This document shows positions 52,401 through 58,499 of a stretch of 64,000 bases of DNA, piece after piece. Each line of letters starts with the position of its first letter. Position 1 is the stretch's first letter. The notes below the pieces were generated by a model, which was given only the letters and a program-made list of their open reading frames with translations, did no database searches and had not been told where the DNA came from. Where the stretch lies: the NCBI RefSeq assembly GCF_018137965.1, contig NZ_CP073100.1, positions 5,219,754-5,283,753 on the forward strand. Reading direction: 5' to 3'. The position numbers were made by a program, and so were the translations under genes. The stretch is from Luteolibacter ambystomatis. GTDB lineage: Bacteria; Verrucomicrobiota; Verrucomicrobiia; Verrucomicrobiales; Akkermansiaceae.

Positions 52401-54686
52401 CTGCAGGACGTGCTCTACAGCGGTGCCTCCGCGGACAACCGCCACCTCGGATACGATCTCGCGGGGAATCTACTGGAGGTCTCGTATCCGAATGAAACCA
52501 CCGCCCGCAAGACCTTGAGAGGGGTTTCGCAGGTCTTCGACAAGCTCAACCGGCTGACCCAGGAAACCTCCGCCGGGGCGACGCATGTCCACAGCTACGA
52601 CAAGTCCGGCAACCGCCGCACCACCACCTACGCCTCCAGCGGACGCTTCCTCGCCAGCACCTATGACAAGCTCAACAGGCTCTTGACCTGCACCGAGAAG
52701 GCGAACGCCTCCGCTGCCACCGGCAGCGTCACCAGCTACTTCTACGACCTCGGCGGCAATGTCACCCGCAAGGTCCTGCCCAACGGCACGGAGAACCGGT
52801 CCACGTTCGACGCGCTCAACCGCAAGCTCGGCGAGGACACCCGCACCGCCGCGGGCGGGCTGGTATCGCGCTTCGACTACTCGCAGTCGCCGGGCGGCTG
52901 GCCGACGGGCTACGATGGCACGGGCAATGTGCTCAGGATCGTCGAGTCCTACGGCTCGATCAGCGGCCGCACCGTCACCAACAGCTACGACCACGCCCAT
53001 CGCCTCACCAGCGAGGTCGCGGCCACCACCGGCAGCGGCACCGTCACCACCGGCTACGCCTACGATGCGGCGAACAACCGCACCCAGAAGGTCGTCACCG
53101 GCGGCAGCAGCCCCGGCACCTGGACTTCCGCCTACGGCACCCTCTCGGACGGTTACAACAGCAACCAGCTCAAGAGCGTTACCAAGGGCTCCGCCACCAC
53201 CACCTTCCTCTACGACTCCAATGGCAACCGCTCGGAGAAGAAGGTCGGGACCACCACCGTCCAGAGCTACGGCTACGATTACGACAACCGCCTCGTCACG
53301 CTGACGGACAACGTCAAAGGAAGCTTCGCTTACAGCTACGACCACCGCAGCCGTCGTGTCGGCCGTGATGAAAGCTCGGCGGGCGGCGCGAGCACCGAGC
53401 TTTCCTTCTCCGGCGGCCTGTCGGTGCAGGAATACACCAGCGGCACCGGCACGCCGGTGGTCGAGCTGATCCGTGGCAGTGACTGGGGCGGCGGCATCGG
53501 CGGTGTGCTCTACACGATCCGAAACGGCGGCACTCGCAGCTACAACGCCTACAACTCACGCGGCGACGTTGTCAGCCAGACGGACACCTCCGGGGTGATC
53601 ACCTGGCAATCGAGCTACGAAGCTTTCGGCACCCGCACCCAGGAACAAGGCACGACGGAGGACCGCCAGAAGGCCAACACCAAGGACGAGGACCCCACCG
53701 GCCTCCTCAACGAAGGCTTCCGCTACCGCGACCTTGAGTTCGGCATCTTCCTGACTCGAGACCCCGCGGGCTTCGTGGACGGGCCGAACGTCTACACCTA
53801 TGTAAGACAGAATCCGTGGACCAAGTTCGATCCCGAAGGGTTGTTTGATTGGCGAAAAACCGGGGAGAGCTTTATGAATACGCTAAATGGCGTCGGTGAA
53901 TATACCCATGATGCGGTTAATTCATTGGTTGAATTGGCTAACTTCGGAATGGCCGGCATGGAGGCCAATAAACGCTTTGGCGACAAGACCATCAATGCGG
54001 TAACCGGAACTGTGAAAAGCTGCGACACTTTAGGTCGTGCTGGCCGGGAGTTTGTAGGAGGGCAATATCAGCAATCCGCGGAAACGGCCTTGTCGACTTT
54101 GGGGGCTACGCCCGAACAGCAAACGGCAAATGGGTTAATCACGGCTGCAACCTTTGGCATCGGGAAGTATCTTAAGGGTTTTAGCATGCTCGATGAGGTG
54201 GCGCCCACCATCGAAACTTTGGCTCCCACGGCCAAGGAGACAGCTAAAGGTTCGATTACGCTTGCGGGCGAAATTCCCACCACCACTGGTGGCGGAACGC
54301 TGAGCATTGATGATTTTGTCCCCTCCTATGCCGCGAAAGAAGGAACAACGTCCACCTCCCTTATCAAGTATTTTCCTGACAACAATGGCTTTGCAGGGGA
54401 GACGACACAAACTTTCCTAACCAAAGGCCAGAAAATCGATAGGTATGGTGGGGGGGATTGGTCGAGATTCTTCTCGCCACAAGGAACTCCCGATTATGGC
54501 CGCGCATTGCCTCCTGGAACGGCGGGGCAGCAGCTACGGACATTTGAAGTGATGAAGCCGTTTCCTGTCCAATCGGGACGGGTTGCTCCAGCTTTTGGTC
54601 AGATGGGAGGCGGAACCCAAATGGTATCGCCTGTGAATCTTAAAACATTGCTAAAAAGAGAGATTTTGAGGGAAACAACGGAATGA
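46443..54686 (+). CDS. Giant RHS/YD-repeat polymorphic toxin with C-terminal TNT-like domain
   Basis: A 2747-residue secreted protein. Residues 1-18 are a signal peptide; TSP3 calcium repeats lie at about 40-85 and 355-510 around a LamG-like domain. An RHS-associated region leads to YD repeats (about 1000-2380). The RHS core ends at DPEGL (residue 2467). The tip (2468-2747) is AT-richer and has a helical linker. It ends in a domain matching tuberculosis necrotizing toxin: YFPDNNGFAGE near 2640, DRYGGGDWSRFFSPQGTP, RALPPGT, and APAFGQMGGGTQM with the Gln that fits the family catalytic residue. TNT toxins hydrolyse NAD(P)+. The frame is open upstream of 46443, but the signal peptide fixes the start. 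Confidence 0.88.
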   Translation: MSNHHLLLFLALVQPLFAETATIEGRAGGATTSGTITVTVDSDRDGLSDADEATRGTDPHKADTDGDGISDGAEVTAGTDPLVNQFTADPDWGGIPAATKAKITGGFWDFESYSNGFASRVAPTVSKLVPKVGPSWIQNTTGIWNETGGFSGKSINLGPNKQVQLVQLGAAALPIKNHVWTVGFALKLNSSLTTGGDVLPVFSAYANGVTNLSDQFRIELLAVSVGSPAQTQNLLRIRDDGGNLSGQWVIPPTVNLQTWNEFAVRASAQNPSATTRTCFVNGSGLAFVTTGVTYTQLPGPTSNVDTFDGRIGGVRINNVVTASSYNFSVDRFFITNGATFTTSNPDPSVVPDFVAVTNRDTDGDGMSDRDEAANGTDPLHYDPDVDKDGLTNAEEAAGQAVFNGVTRTFGATNRNNPDTDGDLFDDLWEAKYYHSSNVDPNNAAKPVHDNPATTGVIEGDYDGDGLSNDLECLYGTDPNNADTDGDGISDKDEASAGSDPSDSTDKPLNPADYYGDTSLGDYSPIGDLNTMVKSDGGDGVVKIAVGLDPAPAANGDQTLGAKGAYWNTEIWQLKVGKIKALAPSRTTMSPVKKISPKAEIQEILVTSAATVGSAATPVKDHDYHYTARVDVGNAPFILCDLNQILGVHNDSGPNGTHIERHDGPINPVFSGAAAPSAWLVPLDNYSFATSYGGGDAVGPKYRKVALNGRPIPDEKPQQEAESDQPEEETYVDAFNLGLHHDTSYHYTPLGASDLALQVTASTEETGFSSRSGLRPNERLDLPFGVGWSSNLCSYVEVVETLGDDTHEPVTVNVVDESGRSQRFGTMDFGSFFPWPSARVDKKTYLNTLTRAGNNFTLQKKFGSTLTFTPSKAWFMYSTDRLEGSTKIRRHTYWRLSEARDRFGVRLRYDYDNGPGVPNEVALIPRQISSPDREGQFLVIGRSPDSRRVTSITDSRGNTTSFEYATNNSEYSHDGMTAGASKLTEVHFADGTVVYYTWQSVYEQEVDNTDPVNPRVTRHFHTNLRSLTDRITPLAGSPNTHVFNYGFDQSKQYWDSSVNGTRAAVDLGQLPADVRAYVETEISKRNDSGHGQWKTMYGQPRRVTSVVRPAGMGTTTFAIQGQTLFGPTVSFPEMPVTTVTDAIGSKTVYEFSNLLAEVVNVDSSEKSVSAQWMIYYLTSKIHHGGAVGTGGYLGTETYEYEPAAGLALKKATDFSGNVTTWEFGNDYSGLPAGLAATSATMTKWADPTAKVDALGRLETYTYSSSHRIMDNTDDPYHTTSAFSVDGLGRRRTKTVQQNGSQPLQQERYDYGNARFQGFQTSSSRLAFSNVTGQAWETALETATLPDANGRVWKEITDPRGLSLVTEHGYDFNNNKTWTLDPRGKRTRFAYDKLNRLTEVTYPEAGTSTGTAAAIKKIWYNENGSKAAEIDEEGRYLIHHYDALNRRIATIRDMDGLGLPTLDFRGVVNEDTKGSATGDDLVSRVAYDAVGNAIRKTDPRGIVTRTFYDAIQRPVHVFGGFTIAEADAAESSGDALGAYTSQAAASTSRTHTEFRYTDTGLALPEGGTVKGNPGGSAFNSSGFKPTVAIQHAAVLTATGTADVVTYASYDALYRPLRTETVYETGSVAVAVTAYGALSGAKEALDTTSTDDRGKVTRSVMDGLQRATSVTDAFGTALAATKQTVYSSTGLVWKTIDPLNRESETDYDGAGRAVTVWQPDPVTGVVNRANPTDPLAGSPRTQTAYDKNGNVTVTLDPLGYRHEFEYDARNRKTLERLPSVTATEITAGQPVSTSFVTPVLRTAYDGVGNVTSATDARNHITRTFRDRANRVTAVLVNPVSGNPSTNPASPGTHDIATRTSYDAAGNALDVTDGNGNHTRNTYDTLNRLVTTATNPDTGAPSADPASPATGDITVRNAYDDAGHLVKVTDGEGHATGFRYDGLGRKTRTLWDEGTGVERAEQATFDGVVQLTRTDPKNQTVTFQYDALHRLQDVLYSGASADNRHLGYDLAGNLLEVSYPNETTARKTLRGVSQVFDKLNRLTQETSAGATHVHSYDKSGNRRTTTYASSGRFLASTYDKLNRLLTCTEKANASAATGSVTSYFYDLGGNVTRKVLPNGTENRSTFDALNRKLGEDTRTAAGGLVSRFDYSQSPGGWPTGYDGTGNVLRIVESYGSISGRTVTNSYDHAHRLTSEVAATTGSGTVTTGYAYDAANNRTQKVVTGGSSPGTWTSAYGTLSDGYNSNQLKSVTKGSATTTFLYDSNGNRSEKKVGTTTVQSYGYDYDNRLVTLTDNVKGSFAYSYDHRSRRVGRDESSAGGASTELSFSGGLSVQEYTSGTGTPVVELIRGSDWGGGIGGVLYTIRNGGTRSYNAYNSRGDVVSQTDTSGVITWQSSYEAFGTRTQEQGTTEDRQKANTKDEDPTGLLNEGFRYRDLEFGIFLTRDPAGFVDGPNVYTYVRQNPWTKFDPEGLFDWRKTGESFMNTLNGVGEYTHDAVNSLVELANFGMAGMEANKRFGDKTINAVTGTVKSCDTLGRAGREFVGGQYQQSAETALSTLGATPEQQTANGLITAATFGIGKYLKGFSMLDEVAPTIETLAPTAKETAKGSITLAGEIPTTTGGGTLSIDDFVPSYAAKEGTTSTSLIKYFPDNNGFAGETTQTFLTKGQKIDRYGGGDWSRFFSPQGTPDYGRALPPGTAGQQLRTFEVMKPFPVQSGRVAPAFGQMGGGTQMVSPVNLKTLLKREILRETTE
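52567..53843 (+). repeat. RHS core module, copy 1 (in the full-length gene)
   Basis: A 1277-bp stretch from CCTCCGCCGGGGCGACGCAT to the codons for DPEGL. It is repeated at 55230-56506 with the same length, no indels apparent and few substitutions. It encodes the last ~425 residues of the RHS shell before the variable tip. Confidence 0.9.
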
Positions 54687-54895
54687 AATTTAAAGAGCTA
54701 CCAGACTGGATTTTTGAGGTCCAAGAAACTTCCGCGAATGTCTACAAAGTGACAGGCCATGATTCGGCAGGCAGGAGTGTAGAGCGGCAAGGTCTAGATC
54801 CTGAAACTTTGTTAGAAGCGGCAAAGTTAGATGCTATAAAGATGTCTAAGGAGAATAGTGGCAACCAACCGAATAGTGGCAACCAACCGCAGTGA
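54683..54895 (+). CDS. Candidate immunity protein for the TNT-like toxin tip
   Basis: A 70-residue acidic protein that overlaps the toxin gene by four bases (ATGA), the usual arrangement of toxin and immunity genes. The first ~57 residues (MKFKELPDWIFEVQETSANV onward) form a small beta/alpha domain. The last 13 residues (NSGNQPNSGNQPQ) are encoded by two tandem 18-bp copies of the edge of the downstream repeat, so the natural C terminus may have been replaced. Base composition is AT-rich like the toxin tip. Function rests on position only; it is very small for a TNT immunity factor. Confidence 0.65.
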   Translation: MKFKELPDWIFEVQETSANVYKVTGHDSAGRSVERQGLDPETLLEAAKLDAIKMSKENSGNQPNSGNQPQ

Positions 54896-55196
54896 ACGTG
54901 CCACTCGGATTCCATGCCAAAATCGGATCGAGCTTCTCGTGCGCAGCGGCCCGTGACGGCTTGCGGTCTTATCATTCCGAACGCTCCAACCCAAGGTCCA
55001 CCCACTCCATGAGCTGTCGCCGCCAACCAAGCCCGCATTCCAGAGCGTCTTTCAGCCATGCAGGTTTTCGGAAGCGGATGAGGAACGCGACTCGTCCGAC
55101 GATGTTCCGGGATGAAAGCTGACTGAGGTCTTTTCCCGCAAGTGCCAATCTGGAAGCATCGCACCGCTTTGCCCCGTGCGGCCTCCATTTTCCTGA
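54854..55196. repeat. Flanking repeat copy 1 (about 325-340 bp)
   Basis: Begins with two tandem copies of AATAGTGGCAACCAACCG (54854-54871 and 54872-54889) and runs to CCATTTTCCTGA near 55196. It matches 56670-56989 over most of its length, with substitutions and small indels. On the minus strand both copies keep one reading frame with similar protein (see 56768-56995). It links the immunity gene to the orphan RHS module. Confidence 0.85.
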
Positions 55197-56674
55197 TCTG
55201 CCTGCTGTTTCTGTGGAGCGGTTTTTCTGCCTCCGCCGGGGCGACGCATGTCCACACCTACGACAAGTCCGGCAACCGCCGCACCACCACCTACGCCGCC
55301 AGCGGACGCTTTCTCGCCAGCACCTATGACAAGCTCAACCGGCTCTTGACCTGCACCGAGAAGGCGAACGCCTCCGCTGCCACCGGCAGCGTCACCAGCT
55401 ACTTCTACGATCTCGGCGGCAACGTCACCCGCAAGGTCCTGCCCAATGGCACGGAGAACCGGTCCACCTACGATGCGCTCAACCGCAAGCTCGGCGAGGA
55501 CACCCGCACCGCCGCGGGCGGGCTGGTGTCGCGGTTCGACTACTCGCAGTCGCCGGGCGGCTGGCCGACGGGGTATGATGGCACGGGCAACGTGCTCAGG
55601 ATCGTCGAGTCCTACGGCTCGATCAGCGGCCGCACCGTCACCAACAGCTACGACCACGCCCATCGCCTCACCAGCGAGGTCGCGGCCACCACCGGCAGCG
55701 GCACCGTCACCACCGGCTACGCCCACGATGCGGCGAACAACCGCACCCAGAAGGTCGTCACCGGCGGCGGCGATCCCGGCACCTGGACCTCCGCCTACGG
55801 CACCACCTCGGACGGCTACAACAGCAACCAGCTCAAGAGCGTCACCAAGGGCTCGGCCGCCACCACCTTCCTCTACGACTCCAATGGCAACCGCTCGGAG
55901 AAGAAGGTCGGGACCACCACCGTCCAAAGCTACGGCTACGATTTTGACAACCGCCTTGTCACGTTGACGGACAATGTCAAAGGCACATTCTCCTACAGCT
56001 ATGACCACCGCAGCCGTCGTGTCGGCCGCGATGAGAGTTCGGCGGGCGGCGCGAGCACCGAGCTTTCCTTCTCGGGCGGCCTGTCGGTGCAGGAATACAC
56101 CAGCGGCACTGGCACGCCGGTGGTGGAGCTCATCCGCGGCAGCGACTGGGGCGGCGGCATCGGCGGCGTGCTCTACACGATCCGAAACGGCGGCACGCGC
56201 AGCTACAACGCCTATAACTCACGCGGCGACGTTGTCAGCCAGACGGACACCTCCGGGGTGATCACCTGGCAATCGAGCTACGAAGCTTTCGGCACCCGCA
56301 CCCAGGAACAGGGCACGACGGAGGACCGCCAGAAGGCCAACACCAAGGACGAGGACCCCACCGGCCTCCTCAACGAAGGCTTCCGCTACCGCGACCTTGA
56401 GTTCGGCATCTTCCTGACCCGCGATCCGGCAGGCATCGTGGACGGTCCCAATGTCTACACGTATGTAAGCCAAAACCCGTGGACGATGTTCGATCCTGAA
56501 GGATTGAGAATGTTCAGAGGAGAGACCCCCCAGGGAGAGGATCCAATTTTACATGTTCTTGGCTTGTTTGGCGAGAAGGTCGGACAAATGCAAAAAGCCC
56601 TGGGAGAGGGGCTCGATTGGGTTGGGGGTAAGGCAACTGGGAAAACCCCGGAAAAGTTCAGGTCTGACAAATAG
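55142..56674 (+). CDS. Orphan RHS C-terminal module with alternative short tip
   Basis: A 510-residue product. A GTG start gives a signal-peptide-like segment (RAASIFLICLLFLWSGFSAS, about 13-32). At residue 31 it joins the RHS core exactly where the 1277-bp repeat begins, and from there to DPEGL it is nearly identical to the full-length protein. The tip is different: about 56 residues (RMFRGETPQGEDPILHVLGL onward), without a recognised toxin domain and ending at a TAG inside the flanking repeat. It could be a spare tip cassette, a decayed toxin, or a secreted RHS fragment. No immunity gene follows. Expression is uncertain because the start lies within repeat DNA. Confidence 0.65.
   Translation: MPIWKHRTALPRAASIFLICLLFLWSGFSASAGATHVHTYDKSGNRRTTTYAASGRFLASTYDKLNRLLTCTEKANASAATGSVTSYFYDLGGNVTRKVLPNGTENRSTYDALNRKLGEDTRTAAGGLVSRFDYSQSPGGWPTGYDGTGNVLRIVESYGSISGRTVTNSYDHAHRLTSEVAATTGSGTVTTGYAHDAANNRTQKVVTGGGDPGTWTSAYGTTSDGYNSNQLKSVTKGSAATTFLYDSNGNRSEKKVGTTTVQSYGYDFDNRLVTLTDNVKGTFSYSYDHRSRRVGRDESSAGGASTELSFSGGLSVQEYTSGTGTPVVELIRGSDWGGGIGGVLYTIRNGGTRSYNAYNSRGDVVSQTDTSGVITWQSSYEAFGTRTQEQGTTEDRQKANTKDEDPTGLLNEGFRYRDLEFGIFLTRDPAGIVDGPNVYTYVSQNPWTMFDPEGLRMFRGETPQGEDPILHVLGLFGEKVGQMQKALGEGLDWVGGKATGKTPEKFRSDK
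55230..56506 (+). repeat. RHS core module, copy 2 (orphan)
   Basis: Second copy of the 1277-bp RHS segment at 52567-53843. Substitutions are scattered and often synonymous, such as in the GTYS and KVVTGGGDPG regions. Homology stops sharply at the DPEGL codons, where tips diverge. This gives homologous DNA for exchanging tips. Confidence 0.9.
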
Positions 56675-56989
56675 TGGCAACCAACCGCAGTGAACGTGCC
56701 ACTCGGCTTCCATGCCAAGGTCGGATCGGAGCTTCTCGTGCGCAGTGGCCTGTGACGGCTTGCGGTCTTACCATTCCGAACGCTCCAAACCAAGGTCCAC
56801 CCACTCCATGATCTGTCTCCGCCAACCGGAGCCGTGTTCCAGAGCATCTTTCAGCCACACGACTTTTCCGAAACGAATGAGAAGCGCGACTCGTCCGATG
56901 ATGTTGTTGGATGGAAGCTGACTGAGGTAGCTGACTGAAGTCTTTCCCTGCAAGGGCCGACCTGTCCGATGGGGCTTCCATTTTCCTGA
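56670..56989. repeat. Flanking repeat copy 2 (about 320 bp)
   Basis: Starts with a single AATAGTGGCAACCAACCG at 56670 and ends with CCATTTTCCTGA near 56989. It includes a 13-bp tandem duplication (AGCTGACTGAGGT / AGCTGACTGAAGT) at about 56926-56951 that copy 1 lacks. It follows the orphan tip exactly as copy 1 follows the immunity gene. Confidence 0.85.
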
Positions 56990-56995
56990 CGCCAT
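56768..56995 (-). CDS. Small ORF conserved in both flanking repeats
   Basis: A possible 75-residue protein. Its core, NIIGRVALLIRFGKVVWLKD followed by ALEHGSGWRRQIMEWVDLGL and ERSEW, is kept in the same frame in the first repeat copy (NIVGRVAFLIRFRKPAWLKD, ALECGLGWRRQLMEWVDLGL, ERSE), with several synonymous differences and a 6-bp length difference that keeps the frame. This pattern suggests coding descent. The first copy has no ATG of its own and overlaps the orphan's plus-strand start. I recognise no family. It may be a fragment of a mobile or shuffled gene. Confidence 0.4.
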   Translation of the reverse strand: MASGKWKPHRTGRPLQGKTSVSYLSQLPSNNIIGRVALLIRFGKVVWLKDALEHGSGWRRQIMEWVDLGLERSEW

Positions 56996-57217
56996 TCCTT
57001 CTCCGCTTCTCTGCCCGGTCGGAGATTCTTGTTCCGCAGCCTCTTGATTGCGGTCGTGGAGGTCGGGAGACTACCTTCGGCCTTGGAATTCCAAGTGCCG
57101 ATTTTGGCTTTCAGGGTGATTTTGCAAAACCCCCCAAGGTATTGCATTGATCATACTGATTGAAGAGGGGAAGGGAGGTTAAGCCACCTTCTCTTCCCGT
57201 TGAATCAGGAAATGACA
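56990..57217. other. Intergenic DNA after the RHS array
   Basis: About 230 bp between the end of flanking repeat copy 2 and the sigma-factor terminator. Apart from the N-terminal codons of the small minus-strand ORF at its left edge I see no gene, palindrome or promoter that stands out. It becomes AT-richer after 57120. Confidence 0.5.
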
Positions 57218-57252
57218 AGGCCGCCGCGGATTGGCTTCCGCGACGGCCTTTG
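57218..57252 (-). terminator. Terminator hairpin after the sigma-factor gene
   Basis: AAGGCCG-C-CGCGGA pairs with TCCGCG-A-CGGCCTT around a short loop. It lies 25 bp past the stop at 57277. The T-tract on the minus strand is weak. Confidence 0.7.
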
Positions 57253-57276
57253 ACACACACATGAATCGTAAGGCTC

Positions 57277-58137
57277 TCAGGCTTCCGCCGGGGTGGCCCC
57301 GAGGGGCTTCGGCATCGGCTTTTCCTTCTTGCGAAGGGCCCGGCGCATCTTGTTGAGCGCCGAGTTCTGGAGCTGGCGGATGCGCTCGCGGGTCACGCCG
57401 AACTGGCGACCGACCTCCTCGAGCGTGAGAGGCTTCTTGCCGGTGAGGCCGAAGCGTTCGTCGATGATCTTGCGTTCGCGCTCGTCGAGCACGGACAGCA
57501 GGCCGTCGAGCTGGTTGTGAAGGTTCTTGTCGGCGAGCATTTCCAGCGGGTTGCCGGCACGTTCGTCGCCAATGATTTCACCGTATTCGGTGGCTTCGCC
57601 CTCGTTGATCGGGGCATCCAGCGAGGTCGGGCGCTGCGAGGCCTGCTTGAGCATGGCAAGCTTGCGGCGGGGCAGGCCGATTTCGTCGGCGAGTTCCTCT
57701 TCCGTGGGCTCGCGGCCCAGTGCTTCGGCCAGGATCGTGGAGATGCGGCGCATCTTGGCGATCTTGTCCACCATGTGGACGGGCAGGCGGATGGTTTTCG
57801 ACTGGTTGGCCAGCGCGCGCTTGATGGATTGCTTGATCCACCATGCGGCGTAGGTCGAGAGCTTGCCACCCTTCTTCGGGTCGAAGCGCTCCACGGCCTT
57901 CATCAGGCCGATGTTGCCTTCGGAAATGAGGTCGGAGATCGGCAGGCCGTAACCCGCGTAATCCTGGGCGATCTTCACCACCAGGCGGAGGTTCGCGCGG
58001 ATCATGTGGGACCGGGCTTCCTTGTCCCCCTTCTTGATGCGCTTCGCCAGCTGGATCTCTTCTTCAGGCGTCAGTAGCGGCGTCTTGGAAATCTCCCTCA
58101 GGTAAAGCTTCAGGCTGCTATCTGATTCGTAGGCCAT
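57277..58137 (-). CDS. Sigma-70 family RNA polymerase sigma factor (RpoD/SigA-like)
   Basis: Directs RNA polymerase to promoters. It has 286 residues with regions 1.2 to 4.2 and no region 1.1: [20 protein letters not shown] (1.2), [22 protein letters not shown] to [14 protein letters not shown] (2.1-2.4), region 3, and [20 protein letters not shown] (4.2). Region 2.4 and 4.2 match primary sigma factors. The short N terminus leaves open whether it is the housekeeping sigma or a group 2 paralogue. Its promoter region shares a 15-mer with the Fur-like gene. Confidence 0.93.
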   Translation of the reverse strand: MAYESDSSLKLYLREISKTPLLTPEEEIQLAKRIKKGDKEARSHMIRANLRLVVKIAQDYAGYGLPISDLISEGNIGLMKAVERFDPKKGGKLSTYAAWWIKQSIKRALANQSKTIRLPVHMVDKIAKMRRISTILAEALGREPTEEELADEIGLPRRKLAMLKQASQRPTSLDAPINEGEATEYGEIIGDERAGNPLEMLADKNLHNQLDGLLSVLDERERKIIDERFGLTGKKPLTLEEVGRQFGVTRERIRQLQNSALNKMRRALRKKEKPMPKPLGATPAEA

Positions 58138-58182
58138 GGTCGTGGAATGTGAGGTGTTATAGGTACAACGCCCGGGAGATTG

Positions 58183-58197
58183 GAATTATTCTAAAAA
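58183..58197 (-). promoter_or_regulatory. Probable promoter/operator of the sigma-factor gene (TTTTTAGAATAATTC)
   Basis: Minus-strand 15-mer identical to the one at 12380-12394. TAGAAT would serve as a -10 box about 50 bp before the ATG at 58137. The 11-bp palindrome of the other site is broken here by one base (AATTCC rather than AATTCT). Confidence 0.45.
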
Positions 58198-58499
58198 TCT
58201 TCCGGATTTCTTCTGTGACCACTCCGTATGCACGATTGACTGACTATGCAGGTCGCTTCGCGGCGATGGTTTGATCGATGCCAAACCTCCAGCACGCCCC
58301 GTGCCCCCAACAGTTGGGTTCGCAAGTCACTCATTTTCAATAAAACCGTTTGACAATTTGTTGGCATGGTATCGTGCAAGTGACAACTTGCCGTGCAAAG
58401 TGCGCCAATTTGTCAACTCCCTGCGTCATTTGTTGTAACTCCGGGGCGTGCCAAAACACCGGGTTCGACAAGCGCAACGCGGTTTTTCATCCTTTTTCC
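58198..58499. other. Intergenic control region between the sigma-factor gene and pyrD
   Basis: About 300 bp without a convincing gene. It holds three copies of TGACAAnTTG: direct at 58351-58360 and 58381-58390, and inverted at 58406-58415. The first overlaps a TTGACA -35-like hexamer at 58350. The arrangement suggests an operator for pyrD transcription. Confidence 0.5.

Noticed and set aside
54742..55257. 171-codon minus-strand frame across the first flanking repeat
   Set aside because: It shifts frame relative to the conserved peptide seen in both repeat copies and runs antisense through the immunity gene.
58350..58499. N-terminal extension of PyrD rich in cysteine
   Set aside because: It covers the decamer cluster and promoter-like sequence, and class 2 PyrD proteins start near the GTG at 58500.
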